A stretch of DNA of 64,000 nucleotides from Megascapheus bottae (taxonomy: Eukaryota; Chordata; Mammalia; Rodentia; Geomyidae), in assembly GCA_024803745.1 (NCBI GenBank), contig JANJXV010001770.1:1-64000 (forward strand), read 5' to 3'. A program made the translations under genes and the position numbers. This document shows, piece by piece, positions 23,041-33,713 of this stretch. Under the pieces are notes generated by a model. It had not been told where the DNA came from. It worked only from the letters and a program-made list of their open reading frames with translations, and did no database searches. The stretch's first letter is position 1. Each line of letters begins with the position of its first letter.

Positions 23041-24190
23041 GGATGTTTTTGAAGTAAGAATGGAGGTGTGTTAATTCATAGAATGGATGTGTGTGAAGTC
23101 ACAGAATGGAGATGTGTGAAGTCACAGACTGGAGGTGTGTGAAATCAGAGAATGGAGGAGTATGAAAACACAGAATGGATTTGTGTGAAGTCACAGAATG
23201 AAGGTGTGTGAAATCATAGAATGGAGGTCTGTGAAGTGAAAATGGAAGTGTGTGATGACACAATTGAGGAATATGAAGTCACAGATTGGAGGTGTGTGAA
23301 GTCAAAATGGAGGTGTGTGAAGTCACAGAATGGAGGTTTGTGAAGTCATAGAATGGAGGTGTGTGAAGTCACAATGGAGATGTGTGAAGTCATAGAATGG
23401 AGGTGTGTGAAGTTAGAAAATGGAGGTGTGTGAAGTCAGAGAATATATTTGTGTGAAGTCACAGAATGGAGGTGTGTGAAGTCATAGAATGGAGGTGTGT
23501 GAAGACATAGAATGGAGTTGTGTTAGGTCATAGAACAGATATTTGTGAAGTCATAGATTGGAGGTGTGTGAAGTCAGAATGGAGGTGTGTGAAGTCATAG
23601 AACGGACGTGTGTGAAGTCACAAAATGGAGGTGTGTGAAGTCATAGAATGTAGGTGTGTGAAGTCATAGAATGGAGGTGTGTGAAGTCAAAAAGGCGGTG
23701 TGTGAAGTCAGAATGGAGGTCTGTGAAGTGACAGAATGGACGTGTGTGAAGTCACAGATGGACATGTGTTAAGTCACAGAACGGAGGTGTGTGAACTCAT
23801 AGAATGGAGGACTGTGAAGTCAGAATGGAGATGTGTGTAGTCAGAATGGAGGTGTGTGAAATCATACAATGGATGCTTTTGAAATACGAATGGAGGTGTG
23901 TAAAATCATAGAATGGAGGTGTGTGAAGTCACAGAATGGAGGTATGTGAAGTCACAGAATGGAGGTGTGTGAAGTCACAGAATGGAGGTGTGTGAAGTCA
24001 TAGAATGGAGGTTTGTGAAGTCACAGAATGGAGGTCTGTAAAGTCAGAATGGAGGAGTGTGAAGTCATAGAATGGAGGTGTGTGAAATCATAGAATGGAG
24101 GTGTGTGAAATCATAGAATGGAGGTGTGTGAAGCTCTAGAATGGAGGTGTGTGAAGTCATAGAATGGAGGTGTGTGAAGTCAAAGAATGG
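23041..24190 (+). repeat. HOR-A-derived segment inside the C/D mosaic
   Basis: This stretch runs through monomers found in HOR-A from about 890 to 2,180 in the same order: ATGTTTTTGAAGTAAG, GATGACAC at 23,264, GAACAGATATTTGTG near 23,532, CAAAAAGGCGG near 23,688 and GATGCTTTTGAAATACG near 23,871. Near 23,340 a group of monomers present in HOR-A (the GAATGAACGTG and GTCTCTAAATTG forms) is missing. It also reads GAATATATTTGTG near 23,441 where HOR-A reads GAATATAGGTGTG. Both features are retained in the copies at about 37.0 and 44.9 kb. Confidence 0.75.
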
Positions 24191-25205
24191 AGTTTTGCGA
24201 AGTCATAGAATGGAGGTGTGTGAAGTCACAGAATTGAGGTGTGTGAAGTCATAGTATGGACATTTATGAAGTCACAGATTGAAGGTGTGTGAAGTAAGAA
24301 TGGAGGTGGGTGAAATCATAGAATGGAGGTGTGTGAAGTCAGAGAATGGAGGTGTGTGAAGTTATAGAATGGAAGTCTCTGAAGTCACAGAATGGAGGTG
24401 TGTGAAGTCACAGAATGGAGGTGTGTGAAGTCATAGAATGGAGGTGTGTGAAGTCATAGAATGGAGGTGTGTGAAGAAAGAGTGGAGGTGTGTTAAGTCA
24501 TTGAATGGAGGTGTGTGAAGTCATTGAATGGAGGTGTGTGAAGTCAAAATGGAAGTGTGTGATGTCACAATTGTGGAATATGAAATCACAGAATGGAGGT
24601 GTGTGAAGTCATAGAATGGAGGTGTGTGAAGTCAAAATGGAGGTCTGTGAAGTCACCGAATGGATGTGTGTGAATTCACGGAATGAAGGTGTGTGAAGTC
24701 AAAATGGAGGTTTGTGAAGTCACTGAATTGAGGTGTGTGAAGTCATAGATTGGAGGTGTGTGAAGTCATAGAATGGAGGTGTGTGAAGTCACAGAATGTA
24801 GGTGTGTGAAGGCATAGAATGGAGGTTTGTGAAGTCACAATGGAGGTGTGTGTAGTCATTGAATGGAGGAGTGTGAAGTCACAGAATGGGGGTGTGTAAA
24901 GTCAGAATGGAGGTGTGTGAAGTCATAGAATGGAAGTCTGTGAAGTCACAGAATTGAGGTGTGTGAAGTCACAGAATGGAGGTGTGTGAAGTCACAGAAT
25001 GGAAGTGTCTGAAGTCATAGAATGGAGGTTTGTGAAGTCACAGAATGGAGGTGTTTGAAGTCACAGAATGGAGCCAAATGGAGGTGTGTGAAATCATAGA
25101 ATGGAGGTGTGTGAAGTCAGAGAATGGAGGTGTGTGAGTTATAGAATTGAAGTGGGTGAGGTCACAGAATGGAGGTGTGTGAAGTCATAGAATGGAGGTG
25201 TGTGA
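24191..25205 (+). repeat. D segment, first copy (~1 kb)
   Basis: These monomers are not seen in HOR-A: GAGTTTTGCGAAGTC near 24,191, GTATGGACATTTATG near 24,252, GTGATGTCACAATTG near 24,560, GTCACCGAATGG near 24,652 and a 33-bp version of the hybrid monomer with one A fewer (CC at 25,074; also 38,930 and 46,846). Related segments occupy about 37.77-39.06 kb and 45.69-46.98 kb. Those two carry extra monomers, with GTGATGTCACAATTG occurring twice (38,237 and about 38,417; 46,153 and about 46,333) against once here, so the later copies hold a small internal duplication. Here it reads CAATTGTGGAATATG where they read CAATTGAGGAATATG. Confidence 0.75.
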
Positions 25206-28200
25206 AGTCAGAGAATGGAGATGTGTGAAGTCAGAATGGAGGTGTGTGAAGTCATAGAATGGAGTTGTGTGATGTCAGAATGGAGGTGTGTGAAGTCATA
25301 GAATGGACGTATGTGAAGTCACAGAATTCAGGTGTGTGAAGTCATAGAATGGAGGTGTGTGAAGTCATAGAAAGGAGGTGTGTGAAGTCACATAATGGAG
25401 GTGTGTGAAGTTCTAGAATGGAGGTGTGTGAAGTCACAGAAGTGAGGTGTGTGAAGAGATAGAATGGAGGTGTGTGAAGTCACAGAATGGAGGTGTGTGA
25501 AGTCATAGAATGGAGGTTTGTGAAGTCACAGAATTGATTTGTGTGTGAAGTCAGAGAATTGAGGTGTGTGAAGTCACTGAAAGGAGGTGTGTGAAATCAG
25601 AAAATGGAGGTGTGTGAAGTCATAGAATGGAAGTCTGTGAAGTAACAGAATTGAGGTGTGTGAAGTCATAGAATGGAGGTGTGTGAAGTCACAGAAGGGA
25701 GGTGTGTGAAGTCATAGAATGGAGGTGTGTGAAGTCCCAGAATGGACGTGTGTGAAGTCACAGAATGGAGGTGTGTGAAGCCAAAATGGAGGGGTGTGAA
25801 GTCATAGAATGGAGGTGTGTGAAGTCAGACAAGGAAGGTGTGTGAAGTCACAGAATGGATGTGTCTGAAGTCATAGAATGGAGGTGTGTAAAGTCACAGA
25901 ATGGAGGTGTGTGAAGTCACAGAATGGAGCCAAAATGGAGGTGTGTGAACTCATAGATTGGAGGTGTGTGAAGTCAGAGAATGGAGTTGTGTGAGTCATA
26001 GAATTGAAGTGTGTGAAGTCACAGAATGGAGGTGTGTGAAGTCATAGAATGGAAGTGTGTGAAGTTACAGAATGGAGATGTGTGAAGTCACAGAATGGAG
26101 GTGTGTGAAGTCAGAATGGAGGTGTGTGAAGTCATAGAATGGAGGTGTGTGAAGTCATAGAATGGAGGTGAGTGAAGTCACATAATGGAGGTGTGTGAAG
26201 TTCTAGAATTGAGGTGTGTGAAGTCATAGAATGGAGGTGTGTGAAGTCACAGAATTGAGGTGTGTGAAGTCATAGAATGGAGGTGTGTGAAGTCACAGAT
26301 TGGAGGTATGTGAAGTCAGAATTGAGGAGTGTGAAGTTATAGAATGGAGGTGTGTGAAGTCATAGAATGGAGGTGTGTGAAGTGACAGAATGGAGGTGCG
26401 GGAAGTCCCAGAATGGAGGTGTGTGAAGTCACGGTATGGAGGTGTGTTAAGCCAAAATGGAGGTGTGTGAAGTCATAGAATGGAAGTGTGTGAAGTCAGA
26501 GAATGGAGGTGTGTTAGTCATAGAATTGAAATGTGTGAAGTCACAGAATGGAGGTGTGTGAAGTCATGGAATGGAGGTGTGTGAAGTCAAAAAGGAGGTG
26601 TGTGAAGTCAGAATGGAGGTCTGTGAAGTCACAGAATGGAGGTTTGTGAAGTCACAGATGGACATGTGTTAAGTTATAGAACAGAGGTGTGTGAAGTCAT
26701 ACAATGGAGGCTTGTGAATTCAGAATGGAGATGTGTGAAGTCAGAATGGAGGTGTGTGAAGTCATCGAATGGATGTTTTTCAAATAAGAATTGAGGTGTG
26801 TAAAGTCATAGAATGGAGGTGTGGGAAATCACAGAATGGAGGTGTGTGAAGTCACAGAATGGAGGTGTGTGAAGTCACAAAATGGAGGTGTGTGAATTCA
26901 CAGAATGGAGGTGTGTGAAATCACAGAATGGAGGCATGTGAAGTCACAGAATTAAGGTGTGTGAAATCATAGAATGGAGGTGTGGGAAGTCAAAATGGAA
27001 GTGCGTGATGACACAATTGAGGAATGTGAAGTCACAGAAAGGAGGTGTGTGAAGTCAAAATGGAGGTGTGTGAAGTCACAGAATGCAGGTATGTGAAGTC
27101 ACAGAATGAAAGTGTGTGAAGTCAAAATGGAGGTTTGTGAAGTCTCTGAGTTGAGGTGTGTGAAGTCAAAGATTGGTGGTGTGTGAAGTCATAGAATGGA
27201 GGTGTGTGAAGTCACAGAATGGAGTTGTGTGAAGTCAAACAGGAGGTGTGTGAAGTCAGAATGGAGGTCTGTGAAGTCACAGAGTGGAGGTGTGTGAAGT
27301 CTCAGATGGACATGTGTTAAGTCATAGAACGGAGGATTGTGAAGTCATAGAATGGAGGTGTGTGAAGTCATAGAATGGATGTTTTTGAAGTAAGAATGGA
27401 GGTGTGTTAATTCATAGAATGGATGTGTGTGAAGTCACAGAATGGAGATGTGTGAAGTCACAGACTGGAGGTGTGTGAAGCCACGGAATGGAGGTGTGTG
27501 AAGTGAAAATGGAAGTGTGTGATGACACAATTGAGGAATATGAAGTCACAGATTGGAGGTGTGTGAAGTCAAAATGGAGGTGTGTGAAGTCACAGAATGG
27601 AGGTTTGTGAAGTCACAGAATGAACGTGTGTGAAGTCAAATTGGAGGTTTGTGAAGTCTCTAAATTGAGGTGTGTGAAGTCATAGATTGGAGGTTTGTGA
27701 AGTCATAGAATGGAGGTGTGTGAAGTCACAGAATGGAGGTGTGTGAAGTCATAGAATGGAGGTGTGTGAAGTCACAATGGAGATGTGTGAAGTCATATAA
27801 TGGAGGTGTGTGAAGTTAGAAAATGGAGGTGTGTGAAGTCAGAGAATATAGGTGTGTGAAGTCACAGAATGGAGGTGTGTGAAGTCATAGAATGGAGGTG
27901 TGTGAAGACATAGAATGGAGTTGTGTTAGGTCATAGAACAGATATTTGTGAAGTCATAGATTGGAGGTGTGTGAAGTCAGAATGGAGGTGTGTGAAGTCA
28001 TAGAATGGACGTGTGTGAAGTCACAAAATGGAGGTGTGTGAAGTCATAGAATGTAGGTGTGTGAAGTCATAGAATGGAGGTGTGTGAAGTCAAAAAGGCG
28101 GTGTGTGAAGTCAGAATGGAGGTCTGTGAAGTGACAGAATGGACGTGTGTGAAGTCACAGATGGACATGTGTTAAGTCACAGAACGGAGGTGTGTGAACT

Positions 28201-29495
28201 CATAGAATGGAGGACTGTGAAGTCAGAATGGAGATGTGTGTAGTCAGAATGGAGGTGTGTGAAATCATACAATGGATGCTTTTGAAATACGAATGGAGGT
28301 GTGTAAAATCATAGAATGGAGGTGTGTGAAGTCACAGAATGGAGGTATGTGAAGTCACAGAATGGAGGTGTGTGAAGTCACAGAATGGAGGTGTGTGAAG
28401 TCATAGAATGGAGGTTTGTGAAGTCACAGAATGGAGGTCTGTAAAGTCAGAATGGAGGAGTGTGAAGTCATAGAATGGAGGTATGTGAAATCATAGAATG
28501 GAGGTGTGTGAAATCATAGAATGGAGGTGTGTGAAGCTCTAGAATGGAGGTGTGTGAAGTCATAGAATGGAGGTGTGTGAAGTCAAAGAATGGAGATGTG
28601 TGAAGTCAGAATGGAGGTGTGTGAAGTCATAGAATGGAGTTGTGTGATGTCAGAATGGAGGTGTGTGAAGTCATAGAATGGACGTATGTGAAGTCACAGA
28701 ATTCAGGTGTGTGAAGTCATAGAATGGAGGTGTGTGAAGTCATAGAAAGGAGGTGTGTGAAGTCACATAATGGAGGTGTGTGAAGTTCTAGAATGGAGGT
28801 GTGTGAAGTCACAGAAGTGAGGTGTGTGAAGAGATAGAATGGAGGTGTGTGAAGTCACAGAATGGAGGTGTGTGAAGTCATAGAATGGAGGTTTGTGAAG
28901 TCACAGAATTGATTTGTGTGTGAAGTCAGAGAATTGAGGTGTGTGAAGTCACAGAAAGGAGGTGTGTGAAATCAGAAAATGGAGGTGTGTTAAGTCATAG
29001 AATGGAAGTCTGTGAAGTAACAGAATTGAGGTGTGTGAAGTCATAGAATGGAGGTGTGTGAAGTCACAGAAGGGAGGTGTGTGAAGTCATAGAATGGAGG
29101 TGTGTGAAGTCCCAGAATGGAGGTGTGTGAAGTCACAGAATGGAGGTGTGTGAAGCCAAAATGGAGGGGTGTGAAGTCATAGAATGGAGGTGTGTGAAGT
29201 CAGACAAGGAAGGTGTGTGAAGTCACAGAATGGATGTGTCTGAAGTCATAGAATGGAGGTGTGTAAAGTCACAGAATGGAGGTGTGTGAAGTCACAGAAT
29301 GGAGCCAAAATGGAGGTGTGTGAACTCATAGAATGGAGGTGTGTGAAGTCAGAGAATGGAGTTGTGTGAGTCATAGAATTGAAGTGTGTGAAGTCACAGA
29401 ATGGAGGTGTGTGAAGTCATAGAATGGAAGTGTGTGAAGTTACAGAATGGAGATGTGTGAAGTCACAGAATGGAGGTGTGTGAAGTCAGAATGGA
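25206..29495 (+). repeat. Recombinant HOR-A/B block; long-range copy of 13.98-17.99 kb
   Basis: The first about 280 bp is HOR-A-like. From about 25,485 the sequence follows 13,980-17,990 at a constant offset of 11,505 bp: GATTTGTG 14,031/25,536, hybrid monomer 14,425/25,930, GTGCGTGATGACAC 15,502/27,007, GATGACAC 16,016/27,521, GAAGAGAT 17,323/28,828, hybrid monomer 17,800/29,305. The embedded B segment and the deletion near 15,975 are copied too (27,480). Differences are few, for example GATTCGAGG (16,047) against GATTGGAGG (27,552), and TGTGTTAAGCC near 26,446. Within both blocks the two hybrid monomers are 3,375 bp apart. Confidence 0.87.
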
Positions 29496-30590
29496 GGTGT
29501 GTGAAGTCATAGAATGGAGGTGTGTGAAGTCATAGAATGCAGGTGAGTGAAGTCACATAATGGAGGTGTGTGAAGTTCTAGAATTGAGGTGTGTGAAGTC
29601 ATAGAATGGAGGTGTGTGAAGTCACAGAATTGAGGTGTGTGAAGTCATAGAATGGAGGTGTGTGAAGTCACAGAATGGAGTTTTGTGAAGTTATAGAATG
29701 GAGGTGTGTGAAGTCATAGAATGGAGGTGTGTGAAGTCACAGAATGGAGGTGTGGGAAGTCCCAGAATGGAGGTGTGTGAAGTCACGGTATGGAGGTGTG
29801 TGAAGCCAAAATGGAGGTGTGTGAAGTCATAGAATGGAGGTGTGTGAAGTCAGAGAATGGAGGTGAGTTAGTCATAGAATTGAAATGTGTGAAGTCACAG
29901 AATGGAGGTGTGTGAAGTCATGGAATGGAGGTGTGTGAAGTCAAAAAGTAGGTGTGTGAAGTCAGAATGGAGGTCTGTGAAGTCACAGAATGGAGGTTTG
30001 TGAAGTCATAGATGGACATGTGTTAAGTTATAGAACAGAGGTGTGTGAAGTCATACAATGGAGGCTTGTGAATTCAGAATGGAGATGTGTGAAGTCGGAA
30101 TGGAGGTGTGTGAAGTCATAGAATGGATGTTTTTCAAATAAGAATGGAGGTGTGTAAAGTCATAGAATGGAGGTGTGGGAAATCACAGAATGGAGGTGTG
30201 TGAAGTCACAGAATGGAGGTGTGTGAAGTCACAAAATGGAGGTGTGTGAATTCACAGAATGGAGGTGTGTGAAATCACAGAATGGAGGCATGTGAAGTCA
30301 CAGAATTAAGGTGTGTGAAATCATAGAATGGAGGTGTGGGAAGTCAAAATGGAAGTGCGTGATGACACAATTGAGGAATGTGAAGTCACAGAAAGGAGGT
30401 GTGTGAAGTCAAAATGGAGGTGTGTGAAGTCACAGAATGCAGGTATGTGAAGTCACAGAATGAAAGTGTGTGAAGTCAAAATGGAGGTTTGTGAAGTCTC
30501 TGAGTTGAGGTGTGTGAAGTCAAAGATTGGTGGTGTGTGAAGTCATAGAATGGAGGTGTGTGAAGTCACAGAATGGAGGTGTGTGAAGTC
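29496..30590 (+). repeat. B segment copy
   Basis: This is another copy of the B monomer set: GAATGCAGGTGAGTG near 29,540, GTGTGGGAAGTCCCAG near 29,752, ATGTTTTTCAAATAAG near 30,127, GTGCGTGATGACAC (GATG at 30,361) and GTCTCTGAGTTG near 30,496. It lies 3,354 bp after the equivalent marker at 27,007, close to the 3,375-bp spacing seen just upstream. Unlike the copies at 14.65 and 26.15 kb it continues into E-segment monomers (GTCACAATGGAGG) and does not switch back to HOR-A. That arrangement is the one repeated in all later B copies. Confidence 0.78.
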
Positions 30591-33500
30591 ACAATGGAGG
30601 TGTGTGAAGTCATAGAATGGAGGTGTGTGAAGTCACAGAATGGAGGTGTGTAAAGTCAGAATGGAGGTGTGTGAAGTCATAGAATGGAGGTGTGTAAAGT
30701 CATAGAATGGAGGTTTGTGAAGTCAGAATTGAGGTGTGTGAAGGAATAGAATGGAGGTTTGTGAAGTCACAGAATGGAGGTGCGTGAAGTCAGAATGGAG
30801 GTGTACGAAGTCATAGAATGGAAGGGTGTGAAGTAATAGAATGGAGGTGTGTGAAATCATAGAATGGAGGTGTGTGAAGCCATAGAATGGACGGGTGTGA
30901 AGTCATAAAATGGAGGCGTGTGAAGTCATAGAATGGAGGTGTGTGAAGTCATAGAATGGAGGTGTGTGAAGTCACAGAATGGAGGTGTGTGAAGTCACAG
31001 AATGGAGGTGTGTGAAGTCACAGAATGGAGGTGTGTGAAGTCATAGAATGGAGGTGTGTGAAGTCACGGAATGGAGGTGTGTGAAGCCAAAATGGAGGTG
31101 TGTGAAGTCAGAGAATGGAGGTGTGTGAGTCATAAAATTGAAGTGTGTGAAGTCACAGAATGGAGGTTTGTGAAGTCATAGAATGGAGGTATGTGAAGTC
31201 ATAGAATGGAGTTGTGTGAAGTCAGAATGGAGGTGTGTGAAGTCATAGAATGGACGTATGTGAAGTCACAGAATTCAGGTGTGTGAAGTCATAGAATGGA
31301 GGTGTGTGAAGTCATAGAATGGAGGTGTGTGAAGTCACATAATGGAGGTGTGTGAAGTTCTAGAATGGAGGTGTGTGAAGTCACAGAATTGAAGTGTGTG
31401 AAGTGATAGAATGGAGGTGTGTAAAGTCACAGAATGGCGGTGTGTGAAGTCAGAATGGAGGTGTGTGAAGTCATAGAATGGAGGTGTGTGAAGTCATAGA
31501 ATGGCGGTATGTGAAATCATAGAATGGAGGTGTGTGAAGTTCTAGAAGGGAGGTGTGTGAAGTCATAGAATGGAGGTGTGTGAAGTCACAGAATGGAGGT
31601 GTGTGAAGTCATAGAATGGAGGTGTGTGAAGTCAGAGAATTGAGGTGTGTGAAGTCAGAGAATTGAGGTGTGTGAAGTCACAGAAAGGAGGTGTGTGAAA
31701 TCAGAGAATGGAGGTGTGTGAAGTCATAGAATGGAAGTCTGTGAAGTCACAGAATTGAGGTGTGTGAAGTCACAGAATGGAGGTGTGTGAAGTCACAGAA
31801 GGGAGGTGTGTGAAGTCATAGAATGGAGGTGTGTGAAGTCCCAGAATGGAGGTGTGCGAAGTCACAGAATGGAGGTGTGTGAAGCCAAAATGGAGGGGTG
31901 TGAAGTCATAGAATGGAGGTGTGTGAAGTCAGACAAGGAAGGTGTGTGAAGTCACAGAATGGAAGTGTCTGAAGTCATAGGACGGAGGTGTGTGAAGTCA
32001 CAGAATGGACGTGTGTCAAGTCACAGAATGGAGCCAAAATGGAGGTGTGTGAAGTCATAAAATGGAGGTGTGTGAAGTCAGAGAATGGAAGTGTGTGAGT
32101 CATAGAATTGAAGTGTGTGTAGTCACAAAATGGAGGTGTGTGAAGTCACAGAATGGAAGTGTGTGAAGTTACAGAATGGAGATATGTGAAGTCACAGAAT
32201 GGAGGTGTGTGAAGTCAGAATGGAGGTGTGTGAAGTCATAGAATGGAGGTGTGTGAAGTCAGAATGGAGGTGTGTGAAGTCATAGAATGGACGTATGTGA
32301 AGTCACAGAATTCAGGTGTGTGAAGTCATAGAATGGAGGTGTGTGAAGTCATAGAATGGAGGTGAGTGAAGTCACATAATGGAGGTGTGTGAAGTTCTAG
32401 AACTGAGGTGTGTGAAGTCATAGAATGGAGGTGTGTGAAGTCACAGAATTGAGGTGTGTGAAGTCATAGAATGGAGGTGTGTGAAGTCAAAAAGGAGGTG
32501 TGTGAAGTCAGAATGGAGGTCTGTGAAGTCACAGAATGGAGGTGTGTGAAGTCACAGATGGACATGTGTTAAGTTATAGAACGGAGGTGTGTGAAGTCAT
32601 AGAATGGAGGCGTGTGAAGTCAGAATGGAGATGTGTGAAGTCAAAATGGAGGTGTGTGAAGTCATAGAATGGATGTTTTTGAAATAAGAATGGAGGTGTG
32701 TAAAGTCATAGAATGGAGGTGTGTGAAGTCACAGAATGGAGGTGTGTGAAGTCACAGAATGGAGGTGTGTGAAGTCCCAGAATGGAGGTGTGTGAAGTCA
32801 CGGAATGGAGGTGTGTGAAGCCAAAATGGAGGTGTGCGAAGTCAGAGAATGGAGGTGTGTGAGTCATAGAATTGGAGTGTGTGAAGTCACAGAATGGAGG
32901 TGTGTGAAGTCATAGAATGGAGGTGTGTGAAGTCATAGAATGGAGTTTTGTGAAGTCAGAATGGAGGTGTGTGAAGTCATAGAATGGACGTATGTGAAGT
33001 CACAGAATTCAGGTGTGTGAAGTCATAGAATGGAGGTGTGTGAAGTCATAGAATGGAGGTGTGTGAAGTCACATAATGGAGGTGTGTGAAGTTCTAGAAT
33101 GGAGGTGTGTGAAGTCACAGAATTGAGGTGTGTGAAGTGATAGAATGGAGGTGTGTGAAGTCACAGAATGGAGGTGTGTGAAGTCAGAATGGAGGTGTGT
33201 GAAGTCATAGAATGGAGGTGTGTGAAGTTATAGAATGGTGGTGTGTGAAATCATAGAATGGAGGTGTGTGAAGTTCTAGAATGGAGGTGTGTGCAGTCAC
33301 AGAAAGGAGGTGTGAAATCAGAGAATGGAGGTGTGTGAAGTCATAGAATGGAAGTCTGTGAAGTCACAGAAATGAGGTGTGTGAAGTCACAGAATGGAGG
33401 TGTGTGAAGTCACAGAAGGGAGGTGTGTGAAGTCATAGAATGGAGGTGTGTGAAGTCCCAGAATGGAGGTGTGCGAAGTCACAGAATGGAGGTGTGTGGA

Positions 33501-33713
33501 TCCAAAATGGAGGGGTGTGAAGTCATAGAATGGAGGTGTGTGAAGTCAGACAAGGAAGGTGTGTGAAGTCACAGAATGGATGTGTCTGAAGTCATAGAAT
33601 GGAGGTGTGTGAAGTCACAGAATGGAGGTGTGTGAAGTCACAGAATGCAGCCAAAATGGAGGTGTGTGAAGTCACAGAATGGATGTGTCTGAAGTCATAG
33701 AATGGAGGTGTGT
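30591..33713 (+). repeat. E segment, first copy (~3.1 kb)
   Basis: Ordered monomers include GTGAAGGAATAG near 30,738, GTGTACGAAGTC near 30,801, ATAAAATGGAGGCG near 30,904, a hybrid monomer at 32,034, AAAAAGGAGG near 32,489 and the GAATGCAGCC form of the hybrid monomer (CC at 33,651). The same series returns from about 48.9 kb (32,034 matches 50,318; 33,651 matches 52,073). It then becomes the body of the 3.62-kb tandem unit at the right end of the window. Oddities are GTGTGTCAAG near 32,016 and GTGTGGATCCAAAATGG near 33,490, which creates a GGATCC site where other copies read GGAGCC. Confidence 0.75.
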
